This document shows, in pieces, positions 1 to 8,415 of a stretch of 64,000 bases of DNA. Origin of the DNA: Halodesulfovibrio marinisediminis DSM 17456 (GTDB lineage: Bacteria > Desulfobacterota > Desulfovibrionia > Desulfovibrionales > Desulfovibrionaceae); NCBI RefSeq assembly GCF_900129975.1, contig NZ_FSRG01000004.1, forward strand, positions 1 through 64,000, in the 5' to 3' direction. The notes below the pieces were generated by a model. The model was not told where the DNA came from and ran no database searches. It saw nothing but the letters and a program-made list of their open reading frames with translations. The position numbers and the translations under genes were made by a program. How positions within the stretch are numbered: position 1 is the first letter of the stretch; every line of letters begins with the position of its first letter.

Positions 1-88
<88 letters not shown>

Positions 89-167
89 TAATTCTGTATT
101 GTGACATCCACTACATCGTAGCAGATGACGCTAGCTGATCTCTAAATCAATCCGATTCGCTATTTAA

Positions 168-180
168 TTGTCAAAGAGTT
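168..180 (-). promoter_or_regulatory. boxA-like antitermination element in the rRNA leader
   Basis: On the minus strand this reads ACTCTTTGACA, close to the rrn boxA core (GCTCTTTGACA/GCTCTTTAACA) that loads the NusB-S10 antitermination complex. It sits about 80 bp before the 16S 5' end, a normal leader position. Confidence 0.6.
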
Positions 181-226
181 TCAATGCGACAACAAAAGAC
201 CAGTTGTCTTCCGAAGTGCGAAAAGC

Positions 227-255
227 GTTCTGCCTTATCCCGCTTCGAGAGTCAA
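227..255 (-). promoter_or_regulatory. Proximal rRNA promoter candidate
   Basis: On the minus strand TTGACT is followed after 17 bp by CAGAAC. The -35 is good and the -10 is poor, but it matches the distal candidate at 371-399 in spacing and in the -10 ending AGAAC. Tandem promoters are normal for rrn operons. No transcription start is known. Confidence 0.4.
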
Positions 256-370
256 CCTCTTTTTAAAACTTTTTTTTAAGAAGTTGTCTTTTTGTTTTGC
301 GTCGTTAGTTTGAAAATGAACAAGCTGTTCCGTTGCGACCCGTTTGGGCTGCTCCGTTGCAGCGAGAGAG

Positions 371-399
371 GTTCTATGCAAACACGCCCTCTCCGTCAA
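371..399 (-). promoter_or_regulatory. Distal rRNA promoter candidate
   Basis: On the minus strand TTGACG, 17 bp, TAGAAC, then CTCTCTCGC. The -35 matches five of six consensus bases. With the 227-255 site it would form a P1/P2 pair. The rest of the gene-free stretch 89-502 is AT-rich leader DNA without a credible ORF. Confidence 0.45.
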
Positions 400-439
400 C
401 AAGTTTTTAAAATTTTTTAGAAGTTTCTTCAGATAAACT

Positions 440-465
440 TAACAGTAGAGAATAAACTACTGTTA
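440..465 (-). terminator. Weak hairpin after the lipoprotein gene
   Basis: TAACAGTAG and CTACTGTTA form a perfect 9-bp stem with an 8-nt loop, 38 bp past the stop at 503. There is no strong U tract on the minus strand, so it is a weak terminator at best. Confidence 0.35.
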
Positions 466-502
466 TTTAACAATAATATAAAAACTAAAAAATACGATTT
501 AC

Positions 503-967
503 TTAAAAGAAAAGTGGATTTTCGAAGTTTTCAAGATCATACCATCGATCTTTATCGATAATTTGTCCGTTTTCTATCACTAAAACCCTATTGCTAGCGT
601 TTGTCAGCCATTTCGACAAAACGCCTTCGCCTTCAAAATTACCAACTATTGTTATGGAGTCTCCATTTTTCAATCCAATTTTAGAGATTTTAACAATCTC
701 ATCTTCTTGGAGAATAACGATAACTCGAGAATTAAGTTCGATGAATACATCATTCAATTTGCTCTGATCGATGCGTGTAATTGTACCTTCTACATGAACT
801 ATCTTGCCATCCAGGGCGAGTACAACTTCGTCTTTGGCAAGATACCCTCTGTACAATTCATTAGCACTGTAATTGTTAAGTTTGCTCATTGATGCACACC
901 CCGTAAAGAGTAATGCACAAAGACACAGAAAAAACGTGCGGACTAATGGAAGCTTATTTATGTTCAT
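503..967 (-). CDS. Putative lipoprotein with an OB-fold (tRNA_anti-like) domain
   Basis: About 154 aa. The N-terminus is a lipoprotein signal: basic MNINKLPLVR, a hydrophobic run, then lipobox FTGC with the acylated Cys near residue 24. The rest has an OB-fold character: a beta-rich stretch with DGKIVHVEGTITRID, then VFIELNSRVIV, ISKIGLKNGDSITIVG and the end strand. This resembles the family of small putative lipoproteins with tRNA_anti-like folds, whose role is unknown. I chose ATG at 967; an in-frame TTG lies four codons upstream, and neither has a clear ribosome binding site. A terminator immediately upstream separates it from rfaE1. Confidence 0.75.
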   Translation of the reverse strand: MNINKLPLVRTFFLCLCALLFTGCASMSKLNNYSANELYRGYLAKDEVVLALDGKIVHVEGTITRIDQSKLNDVFIELNSRVIVILQEDEIVKISKIGLKNGDSITIVGNFEGEGVLSKWLTNASNRVLVIENGQIIDKDRWYDLENFENPLFF

Positions 968-982
968 GCGCGGTACCAATAA

Positions 983-1012
983 AAAAGCCCGAAGAACATT
1001 CTTCGGGCTTTT
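983..1012 (-). terminator. Rho-independent terminator after rfaE1
   Basis: AAAAGCCCGAAGAA and TTCTTCGGGCTTTT form a 14-bp stem with a 2-nt nominal loop and a U tract on either strand. It lies about 100 bp after the rfaE1 stop and just before the lipoprotein start, so it insulates the two genes. Confidence 0.85.
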
Positions 1013-1114
1013 AATACTTACTGTGACTTAAGATGATCATGCCGCATTTCGGCATGAGATACAAAACATATCCCTAAACTAATGTTCCGGAATTGTTCTA
1101 CACGGAACTATCAG

Positions 1115-2128
1115 TTAAGTCCATTTTTCTACAGGTGGAAGTGGCAAATTTTGAATTGTTTCAACCAATTGTTCAGGAGTAACAGAAGCTGCTCCCACAT
1201 GTCCTACAACAACACCTGCTGCGTAGTTTGCAAGTACACAAGAATCAACCAAGGTGCAGCCAGAAGCTACAGCAAGTGCTGCTGTTGCGATAACAGTGTC
1301 ACCTGCACCTGTCACATCAAATACTTCCTGTGCCATAGTTGGAACATGCCACACAGTATTCTCATCATCAAACAGCGCCATTCCCTGTGGCCCCAGTGTG
1401 GTGAGCAGCTTTTCGCACCCAAGAAGACGGAAAATCTCTCGTCCTGCTTCCAGAATTTCTTCGCGGCTTCCAACAGGAAGGTTCGCACCTTCACTTGTTT
1501 CTTTGGAGTTCGGAGTAAGAATAAATACATTCTGGTACAATTTGAAGTTACGAGTTTTTGGATCTACGAATATTTTTGGACATTTTTCCTGAGCATCGCA
1601 TAACATGCTCAGACGCTCCATAAACTCTTTGCTCACAACACCTTTGCCGTAATCAGAAACAATAACAACTTCATATTCAGCAATACAGCTTTCAACACGC
1701 GCCATAAGCTGATCAAGATCTTCGCCACCAATAGTTGCAGTATCTTCACGATCAATGCGAATCATCTGCTGACTACTTGCTAAGATGCGGGTCTTACGCG
1801 TTGTCTTACGGGTGCCGATTTGCAGAATGTCATGATCGATCCCCTCAGAATCCAGCAACGCATTCAATAGATCGGCTCCCATCCCCGCACCAGAAACAGT
1901 GATAATTTTTGGGGAGCCACCTAGAGTTCGCACGTTTTTAGCTACGTTTCCTGCACCACCAAGCACATGCCTGTCACTACTTACGTGGACAACCGGAACC
2001 GGTGCTTCTGGTGAAATTCGCTCTGCGTTACCCATCAAATACTCATCAATCATGATATCGCCGATGATGAGAACTTTTGATCCTGCAAAGCTTTCAACAC
2101 GCCATGCAAGTGTATCTTTATTTACCAT
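1115..2128 (-). CDS. rfaE1: D-glycero-beta-D-manno-heptose-7-phosphate kinase (PfkB family)
   Basis: 337 aa, matching the kinase half (domain I) of HldE. The family phosphorylates heptose 7-phosphate at C1 in the cytosol, the first activation step of ADP-heptose for LPS inner core. Visible ribokinase features are an N-terminal DIMIDEYLMGNAERISPEAPVP region, the GGAGNVAKN motif near residue 58, and the DVTGAGDT anion-hole and catalytic-Asp motif near residue 270. The adenylyltransferase half (domain II) is absent, so it must be encoded elsewhere. A GAGGA lies about 12 bp before the ATG. It follows parB on the same strand by about 80 bp. It is one of two LPS-precursor genes here, with kdsB. Confidence 0.9.
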   Translation of the reverse strand: MVNKDTLAWRVESFAGSKVLIIGDIMIDEYLMGNAERISPEAPVPVVHVSSDRHVLGGAGNVAKNVRTLGGSPKIITVSGAGMGADLLNALLDSEGIDHDILQIGTRKTTRKTRILASSQQMIRIDREDTATIGGEDLDQLMARVESCIAEYEVVIVSDYGKGVVSKEFMERLSMLCDAQEKCPKIFVDPKTRNFKLYQNVFILTPNSKETSEGANLPVGSREEILEAGREIFRLLGCEKLLTTLGPQGMALFDDENTVWHVPTMAQEVFDVTGAGDTVIATAALAVASGCTLVDSCVLANYAAGVVVGHVGAASVTPEQLVETIQNLPLPPVEKWT

Positions 2129-2211
2129 ATATAATGTTATCCTCAGAATAATTACGCTGTGTTTTGTACTATACCGTGACCCTGATGTGCATATTAAGCC
2201 ACGGTTCAGCG

Positions 2212-3105
2212 TTATCCTGCTTGTTCTATTCCCAGCTTGCCAAGTAATTCATAAAGCTCTTCTTCTGTGTTGTAACTGAGCGTTACTTTACCTTTCTGCT
2301 CTGTACCACTTACGGTTACCTTGCTAACAAAAAGTGTATTCAAGCGGGTTTGAAATTCTTTAAGAGCCTCTGTTTTTACAACTTTTGCGCTTTCTTTTTT
2401 CGTCTCATCAGGAGCTATAAAGCTTTTATGCTGCTTCCAAGAGGCTGCAATAGCTTCTGCTTCGCGTACAGTAAGCATCTGTGAGACAATGATACCAAGA
2501 AACTCTATTCGGGCAATGTCGTCAACGGAAAGAATGGCTCGTGCGTGCCCTGCTGTAATCGTTCCTGCTGACAACGCGTCCTGAGCCATATCTGGAAGCT
2601 GGAGAAGACGCAACGTGTTTGCAACAGCAGAACGACTTTTGCCGACCTGCTTTGCCAGCTCTTCCTGTGAAAGATTGAACTGATCTTTTAATTCTTGCAG
2701 TGCGTTTGCTTCTTCCAGCGGGGTTAAATCTTCTCGCTGAAGATTTTCAATCAACGCGATAGCCAAAGTCTCCATATCATCAAGTTCACGGATGACAACC
2801 GGCACTTCGCGGATACCTGCAAGCTGGCTTGCTCTGAATCGACGTTCGCCTGCAACAATTTCATAAATATTTTCCCCACCGACAACTTGTGGGCGGACAA
2901 GTAACGGCTGAAGCACACCTTTTTCTCGAATGGAAGCCGCAAGTTCTTCCAGCGCAGCATCATCAAACTGCTTACGTGGCTGATTCGGGTTTGCCTGAAG
3001 CACTCGCAGCGGCAACATATTTGGATGTTCCTGCTCTTCAACTGCTTCAGTATTCTTAAACAGTGCGTCTAACCCTCTGCCAAGCCCTCTTTGTGCGCCT
3101 GCCAT
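2212..3105 (-). CDS. parB: Chromosome partitioning protein ParB
   Basis: 298 aa. ParB is a CTP-dependent clamp that loads at parS, spreads on DNA and with ParA and SMC segregates origins. The start at 3105 gives the typical MAGAQRGLGRGLDALF N-terminus and has a GGAGAG site; the frame remains open upstream to 3174 but that extension is not family-like. The CTP-binding motif GERRFR is near residues 86-91, ENLQRE near 120-125, and the helix-turn-helix SQEELAKQVGKSRSAV near 146-161. The C-terminal dimerisation domain ends in EELYELLGKLG. It is separated from parA by an opposite-strand gene, so the two are not a simple operon here. Confidence 0.95.
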   Translation of the reverse strand: MAGAQRGLGRGLDALFKNTEAVEEQEHPNMLPLRVLQANPNQPRKQFDDAALEELAASIREKGVLQPLLVRPQVVGGENIYEIVAGERRFRASQLAGIREVPVVIRELDDMETLAIALIENLQREDLTPLEEANALQELKDQFNLSQEELAKQVGKSRSAVANTLRLLQLPDMAQDALSAGTITAGHARAILSVDDIARIEFLGIIVSQMLTVREAEAIAASWKQHKSFIAPDETKKESAKVVKTEALKEFQTRLNTLFVSKVTVSGTEQKGKVTLSYNTEEELYELLGKLGIEQAG

Positions 3106-3190
3106 ATATCTCTCCTTGACAATAAATCTTTTCAACATGACTCTTGGATATTCATACTCATAAACAAACTGCACAATATTGGAGACTGAA

Positions 3191-3631
3191 ATGTCTGAAT
3201 ATGAAAACCACGTTAAGCCGCTTTACGACCGTGATGGCAATTTACACGGCGTATTGCTTAGCCCGGAAATTTGGAAAAAAGCTGGTAAAAAAATATCAGA
3301 GATTCTTGATCAGGCTCAGGACAAACCTGCTTCTGAGATTCATCAAGAACCTATTGAAGACTGGCAGATGTTTAAAGACTACTGGGATTTTAAATATCCA
3401 TTCAATGCAAAAGTTTCATGTAGAGCATGCGGTGCAGAATCTGAAAACTGGGAAGAAGATTCCCCTCGAGTATTCTATCTCACCAATGCATCGTTAAGTG
3501 GCCTTCTTGTTTTCCATTGTGAAAAATGCGGTGCTACCGTTCGTAAAAAGCACTTCAAAGATCACATCTGCCTCGAAGCTACATCCCACTCCGGTGAATC
3601 TTGTGAACCGGAATGTATCTACCCTAAGTAG
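3191..3631 (+). CDS. Uncharacterised zinc-ribbon-like protein between parA and parB
   Basis: 146 aa; I do not recognise the family. The start at 3191 has GGAG six bases upstream; a TTG four codons earlier is also possible. The first 70 residues are charged, with DRDGNLHGVLLSPEIW at residues 13-28, reminiscent of a short antitoxin-like beta-hairpin, which is only an impression. The C-terminal half has CRACGAE and CEKCGATVRKKHF, two CxxC pairs that could bind one zinc, then extra Cys in SCEPEC. It is on the opposite strand, starts divergently from parB and ends 15 bp from the parA stop. A link to partitioning is not shown by sequence. Confidence 0.8.
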   Translation: MSEYENHVKPLYDRDGNLHGVLLSPEIWKKAGKKISEILDQAQDKPASEIHQEPIEDWQMFKDYWDFKYPFNAKVSCRACGAESENWEEDSPRVFYLTNASLSGLLVFHCEKCGATVRKKHFKDHICLEATSHSGESCEPECIYPK

Positions 3632-3646
3632 CTATTCTATTAAAAT

Positions 3647-4426
3647 CTATCTTACTGGCGCAGTAGCACTTCTCATTGCCACTTCTTTAGCAAGGGCAAG
3701 ATATGCTGCTGCGCCTTTTGATTTTATATCATAGTGAATAATTGATTTCCCGTAACTTGGAGCTTCTGAAAGACGTACATTTCGAGGAATGATCGTCTTA
3801 AAGACATGTTCTGGAAAGCATCGTTCCACTTCGTTTTTAACCTGAGCTGAGAGCTTGTTTCGTGTATCAAACATGGTGAGCACAACCCCCAGTAAGGACA
3901 AACTAGTGTTTAAACGTTTTTTTACCTGCTCATAGGTCTGCAGCAACTTAACGATTCCTTCCAACGCATAAAATTCACATTGAAGAGGAATGAGAACCTC
4001 GTGCGCAGCACAAAGCGCATTCAATGTAATAAGCCCAAGTGACGGCGGACAATCAATAATAATGTAGTCAAATCTGGAAGCAACGTTCTTAAGCACGTCT
4101 TGCAAGTAATACTCACGCCCCATTTTATCGACGAGTTCCAACTCGACCGCTACAAGATCTGTTGAAGCAGGAAGTACTGAAAGGTAGGGAGTTCTGGTCG
4201 GATAGATAGCATGCAGAGCTTTTTCGGGAGTAAAGAAAGTACGGTACAAATTGCTGGACAAGCTCTCCACATCCAAGCCGATACCGCTTGTCGCGTTTGC
4301 TTGCGGATCACAGTCAACGAGCAGAACCCGTTTTTCCATTACAGCCAAAGATGCTGCCAAATTTACCGATGATGTGGTTTTACCTACGCCACCTTTTTGG
4401 TTAGCAACAGCAATAATCCGTGCCAC
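3647..4426 (-). CDS. parA: Chromosome partitioning ATPase ParA (Soj)
   Basis: 259 aa, the usual length of chromosomal Soj-type ParA without an N-terminal DNA-binding domain. ParA dimerises with ATP on nucleoid DNA and is stimulated by ParB. The deviant Walker A KGGVGKTT is at residues 11-18, the Walker A' DCDPQAN near 39-45, and the Walker B IIIDCPPSLGL near 122-132. The end is SKGAAAYLALAKEV, typical of the family. A parS site lies about 45 bp upstream of its start, so ParB could autoregulate it; that is inference. Confidence 0.96.
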   Translation of the reverse strand: MARIIAVANQKGGVGKTTSSVNLAASLAVMEKRVLLVDCDPQANATSGIGLDVESLSSNLYRTFFTPEKALHAIYPTRTPYLSVLPASTDLVAVELELVDKMGREYYLQDVLKNVASRFDYIIIDCPPSLGLITLNALCAAHEVLIPLQCEFYALEGIVKLLQTYEQVKKRLNTSLSLLGVVLTMFDTRNKLSAQVKNEVERCFPEHVFKTIIPRNVRLSEAPSYGKSIIHYDIKSKGAAAYLALAKEVAMRSATAPVR

Positions 4427-4469
4427 ATGAACCTCTCTTGTACAGTTGAAGTAGGATAATCATGCGCTA

Positions 4470-4485
4470 TGTTTCACGTGAAACG
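4470..4485. promoter_or_regulatory. parS site 1
   Basis: TGTTTCACGTGAAACG matches the universal chromosomal parS TGTTTCACGTGAAACA in 15 of 16 bases. It is between parA and the epimerase gene, upstream of parA. Confidence 0.93.
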
Positions 4486-4675
4486 TTGCAAAAATAATCC
4501 TGTCCCACCCTCTCGAAATACAACTTTGCGTAGTAACTTTTCCATTGCTAGTTAAAATATTGTGTTTATGTCAACATAAAGCAATGTTTGGTGAATACTA
4601 AAAAATATTTTATTTCCTTCGTTATACTCTAATCATCACAGCAAACTAATTAGAAAATTTATTTGAACTTTTTTG

Positions 4676-4691
4676 TGTTTCATGTGGAACA
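4676..4691. promoter_or_regulatory. Degenerate parS-like site
   Basis: TGTTTCATGTGGAACA differs from parS at two positions. It lies between two better sites, in AT-rich gene-free DNA. The core CACGTG is broken to CATGTG, so ParB affinity may be lower. Confidence 0.6.
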
Positions 4692-4740
4692 CCGTTATCA
4701 TTTTTTTATCTAACAACTAAGTTATTTTCACCCACAAAAA

Positions 4741-4770
4741 AAAGCAGCTCTAAAAAGAGCTGCTTTTTTT
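4741..4770. terminator. Terminator of the epimerase gene
   Basis: AAAGCAGCTC and GAGCTGCTTT form a stem with a short A-rich loop, flanked by A and T tracts, so it could work on both strands. It lies about 20 bp after the minus-strand epimerase stop. Confidence 0.85.
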
Positions 4771-4786
4771 TGTTTCACGTGAAACC
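4771..4786. promoter_or_regulatory. parS site 2
   Basis: TGTTTCACGTGAAACC matches parS in 15 of 16 bases. It sits directly between the terminator and the epimerase stop, 301 bp from site 1. Confidence 0.93.
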
Positions 4787-4790
4787 GAAT

Positions 4791-5798
4791 CTACACCTTA
4801 TAATATTCGCGATACCAATCAACAAAAGCACTAATACCCTTTTCGATTGGAGTATCCGGTCTGAAGCCTACGTCATTCATGAGATCATCTACATTTGCAT
4901 AGGTAGCTTCTACGTCACCAGGCTGCATGTCCATCATATTCTTAACAGCTTTCTGACCAAGTTTCTCTTCAAGAACTTCGATAAATCGACCAAGCTCCAC
5001 GCTGTTGTTGTTACCGATATTGTACACACGGTATGGGGCGGAACTGGAAGCTGGATCAGGATTATTACTGTCCCAGTCAGGATTTGGTTCTGGAATTTTA
5101 TTAGTTACTCGAACCACACCCTCTACGATATCATCGATGTACGTAAAGTCGCGTTTCATTTTACCATGGTTGAATACATTAATCGGCTTACCTTCAAGGA
5201 TAGCTTTTGTGAACAAGAACAAAGCCATGTCTGGACGTCCCCATGGACCGTATACAGTAAAGAAACGAAGACCTGTTGTAGGCAAACCGTAGAGATGGCT
5301 ATAGGTATGAGCCATAAGTTCGTTTGCTTTTTTGCTCGCAGCATACAAGCTAACAGGGTGGTTCACAGCCTTGTGAGTGTCAAAAGGCATATTAGTATTC
5401 AAGCCGTACACTGAACTGGAAGAAGCATAAACAAGATGCTTAACATCATTATGTCGGCATCCTTCAAGAATATTGCCGAAACCAACTAAGTTTCCATCTA
5501 CATAGGAGTCTGGATTTTCAATCGAGTAACGAACACCAGCCTGCCCTGCAAGATTCACAACATGAGTGAATTTTTCTGTAGCAAACAGTTCACGCATAGC
5601 TTCACGATCAGCAAGATCAATATTCGCATGGCGGAAATCAGGATTAGCGAGAAGCGGTGCGAGGCGGTCTTTCTTCAACTGAACACTGTAGTAGTCGTTC
5701 AAGTTATCAAGGCCAACTACGGTATGACCTGCAGAAAGAAAGCGCTGGGAAAGTGCTGAGCCGATAAAACCGGCAGCTCCAGTTACAAGAATATGCAT
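4791..5798 (-). CDS. NAD-dependent epimerase, probable UDP-glucuronate 4-epimerase
   Basis: 335 aa extended short-chain dehydrogenase. The NAD-binding GAAGFIG is at residues 7-13, and the catalytic YxxxK is Tyr152/Lys156 with the preceding SSSSVYG Ser motif. The NLNDYYSVQLKKDRL segment after beta-2 and the RFFTVYGPWGRPDMALFLFTKAIL region are typical of GalE-like UDP-glucuronate 4-epimerases, which make UDP-galacturonate for LPS or capsule. Substrate cannot be proved from sequence; a UDP-glucose 4-epimerase role is the main alternative. It is a single-gene unit bounded by a terminator and two parS sites. Confidence 0.88.
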   Translation of the reverse strand: MHILVTGAAGFIGSALSQRFLSAGHTVVGLDNLNDYYSVQLKKDRLAPLLANPDFRHANIDLADREAMRELFATEKFTHVVNLAGQAGVRYSIENPDSYVDGNLVGFGNILEGCRHNDVKHLVYASSSSVYGLNTNMPFDTHKAVNHPVSLYAASKKANELMAHTYSHLYGLPTTGLRFFTVYGPWGRPDMALFLFTKAILEGKPINVFNHGKMKRDFTYIDDIVEGVVRVTNKIPEPNPDWDSNNPDPASSSAPYRVYNIGNNNSVELGRFIEVLEEKLGQKAVKNMMDMQPGDVEATYANVDDLMNDVGFRPDTPIEKGISAFVDWYREYYKV

Positions 5799-5870
5799 TC
5801 AAAAGCTCCTAAAGGTGCAATGATGTGTATGTAATCCGAGCCGCCGGTTGAGTACTCCTTGCGTCCGGAA

Positions 5871-6632
5871 TTAGTTATCGTCAGTTGGTTCAACATCTTT
5901 TTGTGGCATGAGTTTACTCACAATGTCTAGTGGTATTGGAATCAACGTGGCCTCAGCATTGGTAGATATTTCCTGCATGGTTTGCAAGTAGCGCAGTTGT
6001 AATGCCTGAGGATTACGGGAAATAATCCCTGCGGCCTCTGAAAGCTTTGCTGCTGCCTGATATTCACCTTCAGCATTAATAACTTTCGCCCTACGCTCAC
6101 GCTCAGCTTCAGCCTGCTTGGCCATTGCACGCTTCATCTCCTGAGGTAAATCAATGTGCTTTAACTCAACAGAGTTCACTTTAATACCCCAAGGGGCGGT
6201 CTGCTTATCCAGCAAGTCCTGAATCCGCATATTCATTTTTTCACGATGCGCCAACAATTCGTCAAGCTCTGCACCACCGCAAACGCTTCGCAATGTCGTC
6301 TGCGCAAGCTGAGATGTTGCGAACAAAAAATCTTCCACTTCGATTATTGATTTGGTTGGTTCTACGACCTTAAAATACACAACTGCACTTACCTGAACCG
6401 AAACGTTATCGCGCGTAATAACATCCTGAGAAGGAACATCCAACGTGATAACACGCATGGAAACCCGAATCATACGGTCTATAACCGGAATGAGAATGAT
6501 AAGACCTGGTCCCTTGGAGTGTAAAACACGGCCAAGGCGAAAAACTACGGCACGCTCGTATTCGTTCATGATACGAATCGCTAAGACTAGAAATACGACA
6601 ACCACACCCATTATTGCTGAAATCGCATACAT
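5871..6632 (-). CDS. Slipin: SPFH/stomatin-like membrane protein
   Basis: 253 aa from the ATG at 6632, which has GAGGAGC at good spacing; an upstream in-frame extension to 6686 lacks such a site. One N-terminal membrane segment (about residues 2-22) is followed by the stomatin signature [13 protein letters not shown] and the SPFH domain with [21 protein letters not shown] coiled-coil follows ([26 protein letters not shown]). Slipins form membrane rings and are usually encoded beside NfeD, as here: the NfeD gene lies about 200 bp upstream on the same strand. Function is probably membrane microdomain or protease scaffolding. Confidence 0.92.
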   Translation of the reverse strand: MYAISAIMGVVVVFLVLAIRIMNEYERAVVFRLGRVLHSKGPGLIILIPVIDRMIRVSMRVITLDVPSQDVITRDNVSVQVSAVVYFKVVEPTKSIIEVEDFLFATSQLAQTTLRSVCGGAELDELLAHREKMNMRIQDLLDKQTAPWGIKVNSVELKHIDLPQEMKRAMAKQAEAERERRAKVINAEGEYQAAAKLSEAAGIISRNPQALQLRYLQTMQEISTNAEATLIPIPLDIVSKLMPQKDVEPTDDN

Positions 6633-6829
6633 AGCTGCTCCTCTATTTTTTGCCACTGGTAACTTGAAAAGAACCTCCGTACCCACAGAATTTTCGACAG
6701 ATACGGCTTAGTGAGTTGCTCCATGTCACCACCTAAGAATTATTCTTCACGAGAATACTTCACATGCTATACTTCTCGCAGTTCCTACTTCCCTATCTAC
6801 TCTCTTTTTACAGTTTTTAGCTGAAAAAA

Positions 6830-8188
6830 TCAGTCAACATCGATGGTAACAGTTAGATCATCAATTGCCTTCACTATTACTAATGAGCCGTTTTCAAGCT
6901 CAATTCCGTCAGGATATTTTTCTGGATCCACCTTTGCTGACCAAATTGTTCCATCAGCAAACACTTTCCCACTACCCCCCTTCCAAGAAACTATCTCTAC
7001 TTGTTTACCGATCATTACATCCATACCGCTTGCAGGTTTTTTTCGTAACGCTTTTGCTGCCAAATACGCAGCACCACCCATGATGGCAGCAATTGCTCCT
7101 GTCGTGCCTACGATAAGTGAAATTGGAAGCGCCATATGACCACCCTCTTCAGGAAACAAAATTAAGGATCCAATCAAGAGAGCTGACACACCACCAATAG
7201 TAAGTAAGCCATAGCTGGTGACTGTCACCTCTAAGGCAAACAATACAAGGCTGAAAAGAATTAGTAAGAGTCCGGCAATATTGGTTGGTAAAATGGACAT
7301 GGCATAAAGGCCAAGAAGTAAAGAAAAGGCACCAATAATCCCAGGGATCATAGCACCAGCATGAGTAAACTCAATAAAGAGACAAGCAACACCTGCGAGC
7401 ACAAGTAAATAAGCAACCTGCGGATCAATAAGCCACGACAATACCTTATATCGGAAAGTTGGTTCGTACTGAACGATTTCGAGCTGTGTTGAAGAAAAGA
7501 ACACAGTTCTATTTAATTTTTTTATTCCATGGTTCCCTGCTTGTACTAGGAAATCTCTAATTGAAGGTGCAACAACCTCTACAACTCTGGCGGTTGCAGC
7601 CCGTTCACTTGTAATGGTTGTACTGCTACGTATGGCATCTTCATACCAATTAATATTTCTATCATGTCTTGCGGCGACCGTTCGAACCAGGCTCACAAGA
7701 TCATTAATAACTTTTTTACTCATAGTCGGGTCGATCTCTTTGCCACCGGGATCGACCGGTGAAGCAGCACCCATTGTTGTCTGAGGAGCCATGCCTGCAA
7801 ATGCAGACGCTGCAACTAAAAAAACACCAGCACTGGCAGCTCGTGCTCCCCGAGGGCCAACCCAAACCAAAACTGGGATGGGAGAATTCAACATATTCTT
7901 CAATATCTCGCGCATGGAAGAAACAAGCCCACCAGGTGTATCTAACTGCATCACTACAAATTGAGCTCCTATTTTTCCCGCATGCCGTAATACGCTTTCT
8001 GTCAATTCAACTTGTGCGGGTCCAATTCCACTATCAATTGTATAATGCAGAATTTTGACCGTAGAATTTTGGCCATTTTGAGAGGTCTCTACGGGCGAAT
8101 TTTCTTCAGCAGGCAAGGTGTTTGCTTGAAAAAACACCAAAAACGCCGCAAACAGGCTAATAAGGGCAATAGAACGTAAATGACTCAT
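6830..8188 (-). CDS. NfeD-family membrane serine protease homologue
   Basis: 452 aa, the long NfeD type. A signal peptide (about residues 1-25) leads to a ClpP-like domain with LDTPGGLVSSMREI and the GPRGARAASAGVFL stretch that carries the predicted nucleophile Ser; SKKVINDLVSLVR carries the predicted Lys. Then come several membrane helices (about 255-370) and a C-terminal OB-fold NfeD domain with GKQVEIVSWKGGSGKVFADGTIWSAK. Archaeal relatives cleave stomatin C-termini, which fits the neighbouring slipin gene. A GGGGGT site precedes the ATG. Confidence 0.92.
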   Translation of the reverse strand: MSHLRSIALISLFAAFLVFFQANTLPAEENSPVETSQNGQNSTVKILHYTIDSGIGPAQVELTESVLRHAGKIGAQFVVMQLDTPGGLVSSMREILKNMLNSPIPVLVWVGPRGARAASAGVFLVAASAFAGMAPQTTMGAASPVDPGGKEIDPTMSKKVINDLVSLVRTVAARHDRNINWYEDAIRSSTTITSERAATARVVEVVAPSIRDFLVQAGNHGIKKLNRTVFFSSTQLEIVQYEPTFRYKVLSWLIDPQVAYLLVLAGVACLFIEFTHAGAMIPGIIGAFSLLLGLYAMSILPTNIAGLLLILFSLVLFALEVTVTSYGLLTIGGVSALLIGSLILFPEEGGHMALPISLIVGTTGAIAAIMGGAAYLAAKALRKKPASGMDVMIGKQVEIVSWKGGSGKVFADGTIWSAKVDPEKYPDGIELENGSLVIVKAIDDLTVTIDVD

Positions 8189-8311
8189 TTCGACCCCCTA
8201 TATAGGATCTAAAAAGGAATAGTTCCTACTAACTATTCCAAGACTAGAATCTATTACGAGATAATACCAGTATGAACAAAAAAGAAATTGTTATTTTTAA
8301 TAAGAGAGAAA

Positions 8312-8327
8312 AGCTTCACGTGAAACA
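8312..8327. promoter_or_regulatory. parS-like site 3
   Basis: AGCTTCACGTGAAACA matches parS in 14 of 16 bases and keeps the CACGTG core. It is 3.5 kb from the main pair and just before a terminator. Confidence 0.7.
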
Positions 8328-8339
8328 CAATGAATATAA

Positions 8340-8373
8340 AAAAGACTGCTCTTCATACGAAGAGCAGTCTTTT
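8340..8373. terminator. Terminator after the Gln-rich protein gene
   Basis: AAAAGACTGCTCTTC and GAAGAGCAGTCTTTT form a 15-bp stem with loop ATAC and T tracts on both strands. It lies 43 bp after the stop of the minus-strand gene ending at 8416. Confidence 0.88.
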
Positions 8374-8415
8374 CAATTTTAAGAAAGGAATAAGCTTCTG
8401 AGTGCCACGCGAAAT

